Positions 1 to 6,357 are shown, counted from the stretch's first letter. The stretch: 7,564 nucleotides of DNA from Thermoflexales bacterium (GCA_007130345.1 SLSP01000145.1:1-7564); one strand, 5' to 3'. Program-made: numbers and translations. The notes: generated from the sequence alone by a model not told the origin.

Positions 1-71
1 ATACTAGCCGTCGAATTCATTCGGCGGCGGTTGGCTTTATGACACCAACCAACACGCAACACGCAAAAACC

Positions 72-1172
72 TCACCCCACCAACGCCGCAATTTGCACTT
101 GCAACGCCTCGCAAAAGCGCTCGGCAGAGAACCGCGCGGCGTTGCGCTGACAGTCCCGTGCGTCCACGGCCCCCGCGTCGAAGCCCGCCACCGTCGCCGC
201 CAGCGCGTCCGCCGTTGGCTCGCTGAAGAACGCGCCGGTCTCCCTCGCGATGACGGTATCCAGCGCGCCCCCGGCCCCGTAAGCGATCACGGGCCGCCCT
301 GCCGCCTGCGCTTCCACCGGCGTCAAGCCGAAATCCTCTCGCCCCGGAAAGACAAAGGCTTTGCAGCGCGCCATCAGGCCGGGCAGGTCAGCTTCCGGCA
401 CGCGCCCCAAAAAGCGAATCGTCGGCCCGGCGAGGGCCTCCAACGCGGCGCGGTCGCGCCCGGCACCGGCAATCCACAGCGGCAGCCCCAACTGATTGAA
501 GGCGCGGATCGCCAGGTCGATGCGCTTGTAGGGCACCAGCCGCGAGACGATGAGATAGTATGCATCGTGGCCTGCCGCCGGTTGGAAGCGCGCCACATCC
601 ACCGGCGGATAGACGATGGCCGCCTCGCGCCCGTAGTAGCGGCGGATGCGGGCCTGGATTTCGGTGGAGATGGCGACGAAGCGCGTGGTGGGCCGCTGCG
701 CCACGCGATAATCCCAGCGGCGGAGCGCGGCGATCACCGGCTGGAGCGCGAGCCGCGCGGCGGCGGGTAGGTTCTCGCGGGCGGCGTAACTCTCGAACTC
801 CCAGACGTAGCGCGTGGGCGCGAGGCAATAGCAGAGGTGCGGCGTCTCTCCGGCGCGGACGCCGTGACAGAAGCCGCTTTTGTTGCTGAGGATGAGGTCA
901 TATCCCGCCGCGCGCAAGTCCAGGCGGGCGAAGGCCAGCGCGTACAGCGGGAAGTACGCCTGATGATGCCGATAGATGCCCGGCAGGCAATCCATCCACG
1001 TCGCGCGGATGTCCCAGGCGCGGTAGGTGGCGGGCATCCCCGCGCGCCAGTACATGCTGGTGTAGACCGGCGCGCCGGGGAACATCTCCACCAGGCTTTC
1101 CAGGACGCGCTCTGCCCCGCCGAACTGGTTCAGCCAGTCGTGGAGCAGCGCGATATTTAAGCCCGTTTTCAC
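72..1172 (-). CDS. Family 4 glycosyltransferase (WbaZ-like)
   Basis: A 366-residue GT-B-fold glycosyltransferase that probably moves a sugar from a nucleotide donor to a lipid-linked or surface polysaccharide at the cytoplasmic face of the membrane. The N-terminus (residues 6-22, ending GGAER) is the acceptor-side Rossmann start typical of WbaZ-like GT4 enzymes. The donor-binding half begins near residue 206 with SRLVPYKR (210-217) and carries the EX7E signature E279-E287 in REDFGLTPVEAQAAG. No membrane helix or signal peptide is visible. The length is normal for the family and both domains look intact. The start is GTG at 1172. An in-frame TAG lies shortly upstream, and no Shine-Dalgarno sequence precedes this GTG. 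It follows the lipoprotein gene by 48 nt without an obvious terminator, so co-transcription is plausible. Donor and acceptor cannot be read from sequence. The family call is firm; the pathway is inferred. Confidence 0.93.
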   Translation of the reverse strand: MKTGLNIALLHDWLNQFGGAERVLESLVEMFPGAPVYTSMYWRAGMPATYRAWDIRATWMDCLPGIYRHHQAYFPLYALAFARLDLRAAGYDLILSNKSGFCHGVRAGETPHLCYCLAPTRYVWEFESYAARENLPAAARLALQPVIAALRRWDYRVAQRPTTRFVAISTEIQARIRRYYGREAAIVYPPVDVARFQPAAGHDAYYLIVSRLVPYKRIDLAIRAFNQLGLPLWIAGAGRDRAALEALAGPTIRFLGRVPEADLPGLMARCKAFVFPGREDFGLTPVEAQAAGRPVIAYGAGGALDTVIARETGAFFSEPTADALAATVAGFDAGAVDARDCQRNAARFSAERFCEALQVQIAALVG

Positions 1173-1220
1173 GTCAGCAACATAACCACACGCGCGCGCA
1201 TCCTAGGGGGTGGGTGCCCA

Positions 1221-2057
1221 TTATAGGGTGTATTTATCAATCGCCCTTTGCACAAATCCCTCGGCCACCAGTTCCGCGAGCGCGGCATTGAGCGTGGGCA
1301 GCAGATCGGCCTTGTTCTTGTGCAGCCGCATCGACAACTCCGCTTGACTGTGCTCATACACGATCTCGATAGTATCTGGCGCGATGCCGAGTTCCCGGAG
1401 CAGGTACAAGCCTACGGTGCGCTCGATGATGACCACATCCACGCGCTCGGCCATCAGTTTGCGGAGATTGCTCTCGTTATCCGGCGCGTCATCGCGGTAG
1501 ATCGCCCCGCTTTCCAACTTTTCTTGCAACCCCCGGTCATAGAAGTAGCCCAACACGCAGCCCATCCGCATCCCCTCGAAATCCTGGATGCCGGTGGGTT
1601 GCAGACCGCTACCGGCCAGCATAAACATCACATCCACCGTGGAGCAGTAGGGCATAGTATACACGGAGATATCGGCGTACTCCCCGCGCCAATTCGGACT
1701 GGAAACCGGTTCGGTATCAATCACGTTGGTGTTGAAGTACTCCAGCATCCGGTTTTGGGGCAGGATGTCCACAGGAATCGCAAAGCCCGTTTTCTGCGCG
1801 ACGGCCTCCATAACGTCGATGATGATGCCCATTGGCCGATTCCCCTCCAAGAAATGCCAGGGTGCCCACGGGGTGGCCCCGGCTCGCAACACGGTGACAT
1901 CACCGGGGGTGTCGGTGGGGGCCGAGGTGGGGGTGGGGGGCGGCGTCTCCGTGGGCACCACCGGAGCCGGTTGCGTACACCCGGCCAACACAGCGCCTCC
2001 GGTAAGCAGCGCCATCCACTCCAAAAACTCACGCCGGTTAATAGGTTTGGTGCTCAT
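1221..2057 (-). CDS. Tat-type lipoprotein, family 3 solute-binding protein
   Basis: A 278-residue extracytoplasmic binding protein. The N-terminus has a twin-arginine-like motif NRREFLEW (7-14), a short hydrophobic stretch and a lipobox LAGC with Cys27, so the mature protein should be lipid-anchored at the outer face of the membrane. Residues 28-52 form a Pro/Thr-rich linker. Residues about 54-278 resemble the periplasmic amino-acid-type binding domain (SBP_bac_3: early APWHFLEG, then GIIIDVMEAVAQKTG, and a second lobe with G-X-R-M-G-C-V-L-G). The ATG at 2057 is chosen because AAGGAGG lies 9 nt upstream (2067-2073 on plus) and the signal begins there; an earlier start at 2168 would put 37 unrelated residues before the Tat motif. 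No permease or ATPase gene adjoins, so it is an orphan here. It could serve an ABC importer encoded elsewhere or act as a sensor. The ligand is unknown. Confidence 0.88.
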   Translation of the reverse strand: MSTKPINRREFLEWMALLTGGAVLAGCTQPAPVVPTETPPPTPTSAPTDTPGDVTVLRAGATPWAPWHFLEGNRPMGIIIDVMEAVAQKTGFAIPVDILPQNRMLEYFNTNVIDTEPVSSPNWRGEYADISVYTMPYCSTVDVMFMLAGSGLQPTGIQDFEGMRMGCVLGYFYDRGLQEKLESGAIYRDDAPDNESNLRKLMAERVDVVIIERTVGLYLLRELGIAPDTIEIVYEHSQAELSMRLHKNKADLLPTLNAALAELVAEGFVQRAIDKYTL

Positions 2058-2126
2058 ACTGTTTGTCCTCCTTGTGTAAAATGGAAAATCGCAAATGGTG
2101 ATACAGTTGATTCTTGCAAGATGATG

Positions 2127-2161
2127 TGCGTCAGGCGTCAAACGTGATGCGTCAAACGTCA
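2127..2161 (+). repeat. Heptamer tandem array, left (5 units)
   Basis: Five consecutive 7-bp units read TGCGTCA, GGCGTCA, AACGTGA, TGCGTCA and AACGTCA, giving consensus NNCGTSA. The period is exact over 35 nt. The array is intergenic, about 70 nt upstream of the lipoprotein start. It resembles in kind the heptameric short tandem repeats (STRR) known from cyanobacterial genomes; relatedness is not claimed. Confidence 0.75.
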
Positions 2162-2182
2162 AAACCATTGAATTTGCTCCAA

Positions 2183-2284
2183 GGGGAACGTCAGTTCCCC
2201 GGTTCGCCGCGTAGTCGCGGATCTGACGATCCGCTCAGAGCGGGGCTAACTGAGGAGGGACTTCCGCCGTGCTGTACTAGCCCC
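2183..2284. repeat. Chain of overlapping short perfect hairpins
   Basis: Five perfect inverted repeats follow each other. GGGGAAC pairs with GTTCCCC around a GTCA loop (2183-2200). CCGCG pairs with CGCGG around TAGT (2207-2220). GCGGATC pairs with GATCCGC around TGAC (2217-2234). CCGCT pairs with AGCGG around CAG (2231-2243). GGGGCTA (2242-2248) pairs with TAGCCCC (2278-2284). Several share an arm with the next, so they are mutually exclusive folds. No T-tract follows, so these are not classic terminators. The density suggests a REP-like or structured RNA element in the murE 3' or lipoprotein 5' transcript. Function unknown. Confidence 0.65.
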
Positions 2285-2286
2285 CT

Positions 2287-2328
2287 TGACGCCTGACGTT
2301 TGACGCTTGAAGAATCACGCATCACGCA
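2287..2328 (-). repeat. Heptamer tandem array, right (6 units, inverted)
   Basis: Read on the minus strand the six units are TGCGTGA, TGCGTGA, TTCTTCA, AGCGTCA, AACGTCA and GGCGTCA. All but the degenerate third fit the same NNCGTSA consensus as the array at 2127-2161, but in the opposite orientation. The first unit in minus-strand reading order overlaps the end of murE and contains its TGA stop codon, so the repeat has reached or replaced the last codons of that gene. Confidence 0.75.
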
Positions 2329-3851
2329 GTTGGCAGCGTGTCCAACGCCACGCCGCGCAGCGCGGCCCGCATTGCTTCCCGGTCATCCCAGGGGTACTCG
2401 GTCTCGCCGAAGCACATGCTCTGCTCGTGGCCCTTGCCGCAGGCGAGCACCACATCGCCGGGCCGGGCCAGCTCGACGGCGCGCAAAATCGCCGTGCCCC
2501 GGTCGGGAACGCGCCAGAAGTCGCGCCCCTCGATGCGGCCCGCGCGCGCCATCGCGGCAGCGGTCTCGGCCATGATCGCGTCCAGCGACTCGGTGCGCGG
2601 GTCTTCGGCGGTGATCACGGTGATGTCGGCCAGTTCCGCCGCCACCTCACCCATCAGGCGGCGCTTCTCGCGGTCGCGCAGGCCCGCGCTGCCGAAGGCG
2701 ACGATCACGCGCGCGCCCGGCGTGACCATCTCGCGGGCCGCTTCGAGCGCGCGGCGCAGCGCGTTGGGCGTGTGCGCGAAGTCCACGATGGCGGTGAAGT
2801 CCCGCGCCCCGTCGATGCGCTCCATCCGCCCCGGAATGTCGCGCGTGGCCCGCGCCCCGGCGGCGACGGCGTCCAGCGGCACCTCGAGCGCCAGCGCAGC
2901 CGAGGCCGCCGCCAGGATGTTGCTCACGTTGTACGCGCCCATTAGTGCTGAGTCGATGGCGATCTCGCCTTGTGGGGCTATCAGTGTGAAGTGCAGGCCC
3001 GCCGGAGAGAAGATCGCGTCCCGCGCCGTGATGGTCGCTCCGTCAAATCCGTAGACTACGTGCCGGTCGGCGGGGATGGCGCGCAGATAGTCATAGGAGC
3101 CGGGATCGTCGCGGTTGAGGACGGCGATCTTCGGCTGGCCCGGCTTGCGCGCGGCGGGCGATAAGCCCCGGAAGAGGCGGGCTTTGGCGTCGCGGTACGC
3201 CTCCCACGAGCCGTGATAGTCCAGGTGCTCGTGGGTGATGTTGGTGACGACGGCCACATCCACGTCGCATCCGGCGACGCGCTGCTGCGCCAGCCCGTGC
3301 GACGTGGTCTCCAGCACGGCGTGCGTCGCGCCGGCGGCGACCATTTCCGCCAGATAGCCCTGAATCTCGCCGGAGGAGGGTGTGGTGGTATGCAGGCCGG
3401 TGTCGTGGCTCGTCTCGCCGATCTGGGCGTTGACGGTGCTGATCATCCCGGCATTCAGCCCGGCGGCGCGCAGCATCTCGAAGAGCAAATTCGTCGTCGT
3501 GGTCTTGCCGTCCGTCCCGGTGACGCCGATGAGCACGAGGGCGCGGGAGGGGAAGCCGTGCCAGGCCGCGTGCAACCAGCCGAGGGCTTCGCGGGCGTCG
3601 GGGACGCGCGCGTAGGGGATGCCCGCCGGCAGCGCGAGTTCGGCGGCGGGCCGCTCGCCCACGACGGCGGCGGCCCCGGCCTCCAGCGCCGCCGGGATAA
3701 AGCGATGGCCGTCCACCGCCAGCCCCGGCGCGGCGACGAACAGCGCGCCCGGCGTCACCTGGCGCGAGTCGTCGGTGATCCCGGTGATGCGCGGGTTCGG
3801 TTCTACAGTCTGCGGCTGCGGGATAGCCGCGAGCAGGTCATTACAAAGCAT
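2322..3851 (-). CDS. murE: UDP-MurNAc-tripeptide ligase (MurE-type)
   Basis: A 509-residue cytoplasmic Mur ligase adding the third amino acid, normally a diamino acid, to UDP-MurNAc-L-Ala-D-Glu with ATP in peptidoglycan precursor synthesis. The N-terminal UDP-binding domain has GITDDSRQVTPG (24-35). The ATP loop is GTDGKTTT (112-119), followed by TTTP (155-158), the TSHGL segment (183-187), and K223 in YRDAKARLF as the expected carbamylated lysine. DFAHTPNAL (357-365) and GKGHE (472-476) mark the C-terminal domain. The DNPR box of meso-diaminopimelate enzymes reads EDPR here (416-419), so Arg is kept but Asn is replaced by Asp. The third residue therefore cannot be assigned (diaminopimelate, lysine or ornithine). 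ATG 3851 is preferred over TTG 3878 because AAGGGGG precedes it by 5 nt. It follows the membrane protein gene by 10 nt, an operon arrangement away from other mur genes. Confidence 0.93.
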   Translation of the reverse strand: MLCNDLLAAIPQPQTVEPNPRITGITDDSRQVTPGALFVAAPGLAVDGHRFIPAALEAGAAAVVGERPAAELALPAGIPYARVPDAREALGWLHAAWHGFPSRALVLIGVTGTDGKTTTTNLLFEMLRAAGLNAGMISTVNAQIGETSHDTGLHTTTPSSGEIQGYLAEMVAAGATHAVLETTSHGLAQQRVAGCDVDVAVVTNITHEHLDYHGSWEAYRDAKARLFRGLSPAARKPGQPKIAVLNRDDPGSYDYLRAIPADRHVVYGFDGATITARDAIFSPAGLHFTLIAPQGEIAIDSALMGAYNVSNILAAASAALALEVPLDAVAAGARATRDIPGRMERIDGARDFTAIVDFAHTPNALRRALEAAREMVTPGARVIVAFGSAGLRDREKRRLMGEVAAELADITVITAEDPRTESLDAIMAETAAAMARAGRIEGRDFWRVPDRGTAILRAVELARPGDVVLACGKGHEQSMCFGETEYPWDDREAMRAALRGVALDTLPTA

Positions 3852-3861
3852 CCCTTCCCCC

Positions 3862-4575
3862 TTATCGGTCTTGAGCAAGGGCTACCTCGCCGGTTCGGAA
3901 CGCGATCAAGTACAACCACCAGGCCACCACGATATAAGCCGCCGTTTTGGGCAGCATCAGCGCGCCGAAAGCCGGATGCCAGAACACGCCGACGACGGTG
4001 CCGGTATAGGTGGCAAAAGAGACCAGAATGGCATACGCCAGCGTCTGCAATTGGCGGCGCAGGGGGAGCGGTTGGCGCGGCGATTGTTGAAACAAAATCA
4101 CCATCACCCCCATGCCCTGCACGACGAAGGGGATGTTGCGCCAGATGCTCCACAGCGTCCGCCCGCCGTCCCAATTATTCTGCGGAAAGGCGAGCAGCAC
4201 CAGGCGTACCACAGTGCTGATCAGCAACACCCATATCCACCCCGACCAACGCAGGTCAAATGCGTTCAGAAAATACAGCAACAGGCAGAGGTAGAAAAGG
4301 GTCAGCGTGAATGAACTAGCCAGGCGGCCAAACCCAACCCATGTCAGGCCCCAAAAGGGCGAGATCGGATTGCTCCCGGTGATGAACTCGTAAGCCAGAG
4401 AGATGAGGTGGAACGAGTCGCCAAAAGCGAGCATGAAAAAGGCCGCTATAATCCAAAGCGCGTTGCGGCGGCGTTCCAAGCTCAAGCGCGGGGCGCGGAT
4501 GGCGGACATCACAAACAGCACCCACAGAATACCCAGATAGATTATGTTGAATATGGTGACAGGCCAGGAATCCAT
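3862..4575 (-). CDS. Seven-helix membrane protein, function unknown
   Basis: A 237-residue integral membrane protein that I do not recognise as a named family. Hydrophobic segments lie at about residues 7-25, 38-60, 78-104, 112-130, 146-164, 177-197 and 207-226, giving about seven helices. Short charged loops occur, such as RLSLERRRN (30-38). It has no signal peptide, metal motif or enzyme signature. Charged or polar residues within helices include D53 and H56 (FGDSFHLISL), which could be functional. The start ATG is supported by AAAGGAG 9 nt upstream (about 4585-4591 on plus) and by a consensus-like promoter at 4614-4641. Its stop codon sits next to the ribosome site of murE, 10 nt before the murE start, so the two are probably co-transcribed. 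A role linked to the envelope is an inference from this coupling only. Confidence 0.85.
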   Translation of the reverse strand: MDSWPVTIFNIIYLGILWVLFVMSAIRAPRLSLERRRNALWIIAAFFMLAFGDSFHLISLAYEFITGSNPISPFWGLTWVGFGRLASSFTLTLFYLCLLLYFLNAFDLRWSGWIWVLLISTVVRLVLLAFPQNNWDGGRTLWSIWRNIPFVVQGMGVMVILFQQSPRQPLPLRRQLQTLAYAILVSFATYTGTVVGVFWHPAFGALMLPKTAAYIVVAWWLYLIAFRTGEVALAQDR

Positions 4576-4613
4576 CTAACGGCTCTCCTTTGAATGGCGG
4601 TAGAATTTAGAGG

Positions 4614-4641
4614 ATTATACTCTATCAGACCAACACGACAA
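4614..4641 (-). promoter_or_regulatory. Sigma70-like promoter of membrane protein-murE operon
   Basis: On the minus strand, TTGTCG (4636-4641) is followed after 16 nt by a perfect TATAAT (4614-4619). Transcription would begin near 4607, leaving about 30 nt of leader that includes the AAAGGAG ribosome site before the ATG at 4575. It faces away from the GT2 promoter about 200 nt to the right. Confidence 0.75.
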
Positions 4642-4662
4642 CTTGCTGTCACAGAACCGCTG

Positions 4663-4684
4663 GCCGATGGTTTCAACCATCGGC
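4663..4684. repeat. 9-bp perfect stem-loop in intergenic region
   Basis: GCCGATGGT (4663-4671) pairs with ACCATCGGC (4676-4684) around a TTCA loop, and two G-T wobbles can extend it outward. No T-tract follows on either strand, so it is not an intrinsic terminator for either neighbour. It sits upstream of the minus-strand promoter at 4614-4641 and next to the 120-bp repeat. It could be an operator-type dyad or a REP-like hairpin. Function unknown. Confidence 0.6.
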
Positions 4685-4705
4685 TGCTTCCATGCGTGAC
4701 TCTGC

Positions 4706-4825
4706 GAAAGTACCCTAAAAATCCGATTTTTCCACATGCGACCTACTACATATATGGAATTCGCACGCGAAAAATCTACCTGTAGTATCAAGGTTCTAAA
4801 AAATCGGATTTTTTAGGGTTCTTTC
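4706..4825 (-). repeat. 120-bp AT-rich MITE-like element, copy 1
   Basis: The reverse complement of this segment aligns without gaps to 7438-7557, with about 17 mismatches in 120 by hand count. The first 32 bases of the alignment are identical. Its two ends are imperfect inverted repeats: the left has GAAAGTACCCT followed by AAAAATCCGATTTTT, and the right, read inward on the minus strand, has GAAAGAACCCT followed by AAAAAATCCGATTTTTT. A TACTACA heptamer also sits at position 39 counted inward from each end, so the whole copy could fold as one long imperfect hairpin. It is much more AT-rich than the flanking genes and encodes no protein. I could not find a clear target-site duplication. Confidence 0.85.
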
Positions 4826-4835
4826 AGTAGGGTCA

Positions 4836-4844
4836 TGTTATAAT
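4836..4844 (+). promoter_or_regulatory. Extended -10 promoter of GT2 gene
   Basis: TGTTATAAT (4836-4844) is an extended -10 (TGn plus perfect TATAAT), placed 43 nt before the GT2 ATG. The -35 region would fall at about 4816-4821, inside the edge of the 120-bp repeat, and does not resemble TTGACA. The extended -10 could compensate. The repeat therefore supplies the upstream part of this promoter. Confidence 0.65.
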
Positions 4845-4887
4845 AGCCTTCCTGAACCCCGATTCCAATCACGCAAAGGCGGTGAAG

Positions 4888-6357
4888 ATGACGCAATGGA
4901 TTGGCGTGCTCTATATGGCGACGCTGGCTGGACTGGCGCTGTATGCAATGCACATTACGGCGCTGCTGCTGCTGTACCTCAAACACCGCCGCGATCCCGG
5001 CCCCGTACCCCCGAACCTGGCAGAAGCGGCCTGCCCGATGGTCACGATCCAGATTCCGCTGCGCAACGAGCCGTCCGTGGCCCGGCGCGTGTTGGCGGCA
5101 GCCGTGGCGCAGCGCTGGCCCCAAGACAAGCTCGAAATCCAACTGCTGGACGACTCCGATGATGAGACCCCGGCCCTGCTGCGCGCCGAGGTCACGCGGT
5201 ATCGCGCGCGGGGCTTCGATGTGACGCTGCTGCATCGCGCGCGGCCCACCGGCTACAAGGCGGGCGCGTTGGCCGAGGGGCTGCGTCACGCTCAGGGGGA
5301 GTGTATCGCCATCTTCGACGCGGATTTCTGCCCCGACCCGGACTTCTTGCAGCACACTGTGCCGCACCTGGTGGCCGATCCCGCGCTCGGATGGGTGCAG
5401 GCGCGCTGGGGACATCTCAACGCGGATTACTCGGCTGTGACCCGCGCCCAGGCTCTGGCCCTCGACGCGCACTTCGTCATCGAGCAGACCGCGCGCCATC
5501 GCGCCGGCTTGCTGCTGAATTTCAACGGGACGGCGGGGGTATGGCGGCGGCAGGCCATCGCGGAGGCCGGCGGCTGGCAGAGCGACACCGTCGCCGAAGA
5601 CCTCGACTTGAGTTACCGGGCGCAACTCGCCGGGTGGCGGGGCCGCTATCTGCCCGACGTGGTCGCCCTGGCAGAGCTTCCGCCGCTGGTGACGGCGTTC
5701 AAGCAGCAGCAGTATCGCTGGGCCAAAGGCGCGATGCAATGCCTGCGCAAGCTCGCCGGGCCGATTCTGCGCTCGCCGCGCCTCAAACCGCATCAGAAGG
5801 CGCTGGCCCTGCTCCATCTGAGCGGGTATCTGCCGCAGCCCCTCTTTTTACTCCTCACGCTGCTGGCTGTGCCGATGGCCCTCTTCCCGCCGCGTGTCCC
5901 CCCCCTGGCCGCCTCGCTCGGCGCCATCACGATGATCTTGCCGCTCTTCTACTTCACGGCGCAGATCGCCACCTACCGCGACTGGCCGCGCCGCGTCCTC
6001 TATTATCCCGTGCTGATGCTGCTCGGCATCGGCATCTCTTGGAGCACGACCCTGGCCTTGCTGGATGGCGCGTTCCACTGGGGTGGGGAATTCGTCCGCA
6101 CGCCTAAATATCGCCTGGATCGCCACCGGGGGGCCTTCCCGTTGGCCTCGCCCTATCGGTTCCGGCTCAACGCGCTGCTGATCGGGGAGGTCTTCCTCGG
6201 AATGTACGCCCTGATCGCGCTGGCCCTGGCGCATCAGTTGCCCGGCGACTCCGTCACGCCCATCAGCCTCATCGCGTTGGGCGGGATCGCGTGGGTGATC
6301 GGCAGCCCGCTCTATCACAGCGCGCGGCAACGTGCCAACCAAAAAGGGACGCGCTAG
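4888..6357 (+). CDS. GT2 membrane glycosyltransferase (cellulose/mannan synthase-like)
   Basis: A 489-residue processive-type family 2 glycosyltransferase of the inner membrane. A membrane segment lies at about 5-31. The catalytic domain follows with VTIQIPLRNE (52-61), DDSDDE (88-93), GYKAGAL (122-128), the donor and metal motif DAD (144-146), the catalytic-base box AEDLDLSYR (236-244) and QQYRW (274-278, the QxxRW acceptor motif of processive beta-glycan synthases). About five membrane segments follow between 308 and 475. There is no PilZ domain and no bcsB-like partner nearby, so it is better called cellulose/glucomannan-synthase-like than BcsA. It would polymerise a beta-linked glycan from a nucleotide sugar and may export it; the sugar is not determinable. 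ATG 4888 is chosen over GTG 4882 because AAAGGCGG then lies at proper spacing. The stop codon lies in the loop of a terminator shared with the convergent bactofilin gene. Confidence 0.92.
   Translation: MTQWIGVLYMATLAGLALYAMHITALLLLYLKHRRDPGPVPPNLAEAACPMVTIQIPLRNEPSVARRVLAAAVAQRWPQDKLEIQLLDDSDDETPALLRAEVTRYRARGFDVTLLHRARPTGYKAGALAEGLRHAQGECIAIFDADFCPDPDFLQHTVPHLVADPALGWVQARWGHLNADYSAVTRAQALALDAHFVIEQTARHRAGLLLNFNGTAGVWRRQAIAEAGGWQSDTVAEDLDLSYRAQLAGWRGRYLPDVVALAELPPLVTAFKQQQYRWAKGAMQCLRKLAGPILRSPRLKPHQKALALLHLSGYLPQPLFLLLTLLAVPMALFPPRVPPLAASLGAITMILPLFYFTAQIATYRDWPRRVLYYPVLMLLGIGISWSTTLALLDGAFHWGGEFVRTPKYRLDRHRGAFPLASPYRFRLNALLIGEVFLGMYALIALALAHQLPGDSVTPISLIALGGIAWVIGSPLYHSARQRANQKGTR

Larger units (their letters stand above)
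2058..2321. other. Repeat-rich intergenic region between murE and lipoprotein gene
   Basis: This gap is downstream of murE and upstream of the lipoprotein gene, both on the minus strand. It holds two arrays of 7-bp repeats in opposite orientation with a chain of perfect short hairpins between them, listed separately. I see no convincing coding region. On the minus strand close to the lipoprotein start there is a strong ribosome site but no clear -35/-10 pair, so the promoter of that gene is not identified. Confidence 0.7.

Noticed and set aside
29..50. GGTTGG/CCAACC stem-loop after the glycosyltransferase as a terminator
   Set aside because: The 6-bp stem has a 10-nt loop and no T-tract on the relevant strand. 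Bases 1-71 show nothing else I can support.
1248..2147. Long plus-strand frame opposite the lipoprotein gene
   Set aside because: The minus-strand frame has a Tat motif, lipobox, linker and binding domain with a good ribosome site. The plus frame has none of these.
2127..2328. CRISPR array
   Set aside because: The units are 7 bp and directly adjoining, with no spacers, and no cas gene is present.
2307..3054. Plus-strand frames opposite murE
   Set aside because: They are antisense to a complete Mur ligase with all motifs, and no family resemblance is seen.
3852..3878. TTG start nine codons upstream for murE
   Set aside because: It would overlap the preceding gene and lacks a ribosome site, while the ATG at 3851 has AAGGGGG at proper distance.
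4594..4785. 63-codon plus-strand frame between promoter and repeat
   Set aside because: It runs across a promoter, a hairpin and half of a repeat element and has no ribosome site or recognisable sequence.
4813..5817. Long minus-strand frame opposite the GT2 gene
   Set aside because: It is a shadow of a GC-rich gene with clear GT2 motifs. Its translation has no recognisable domain and is rich in Arg, Gln and Gly, as expected for an antisense frame.
4888..6357. BcsA cellulose synthase
   Set aside because: There is no PilZ domain and no bcsB or other cellulose partner nearby. Only the broader GT2 synthase-like call is supported.
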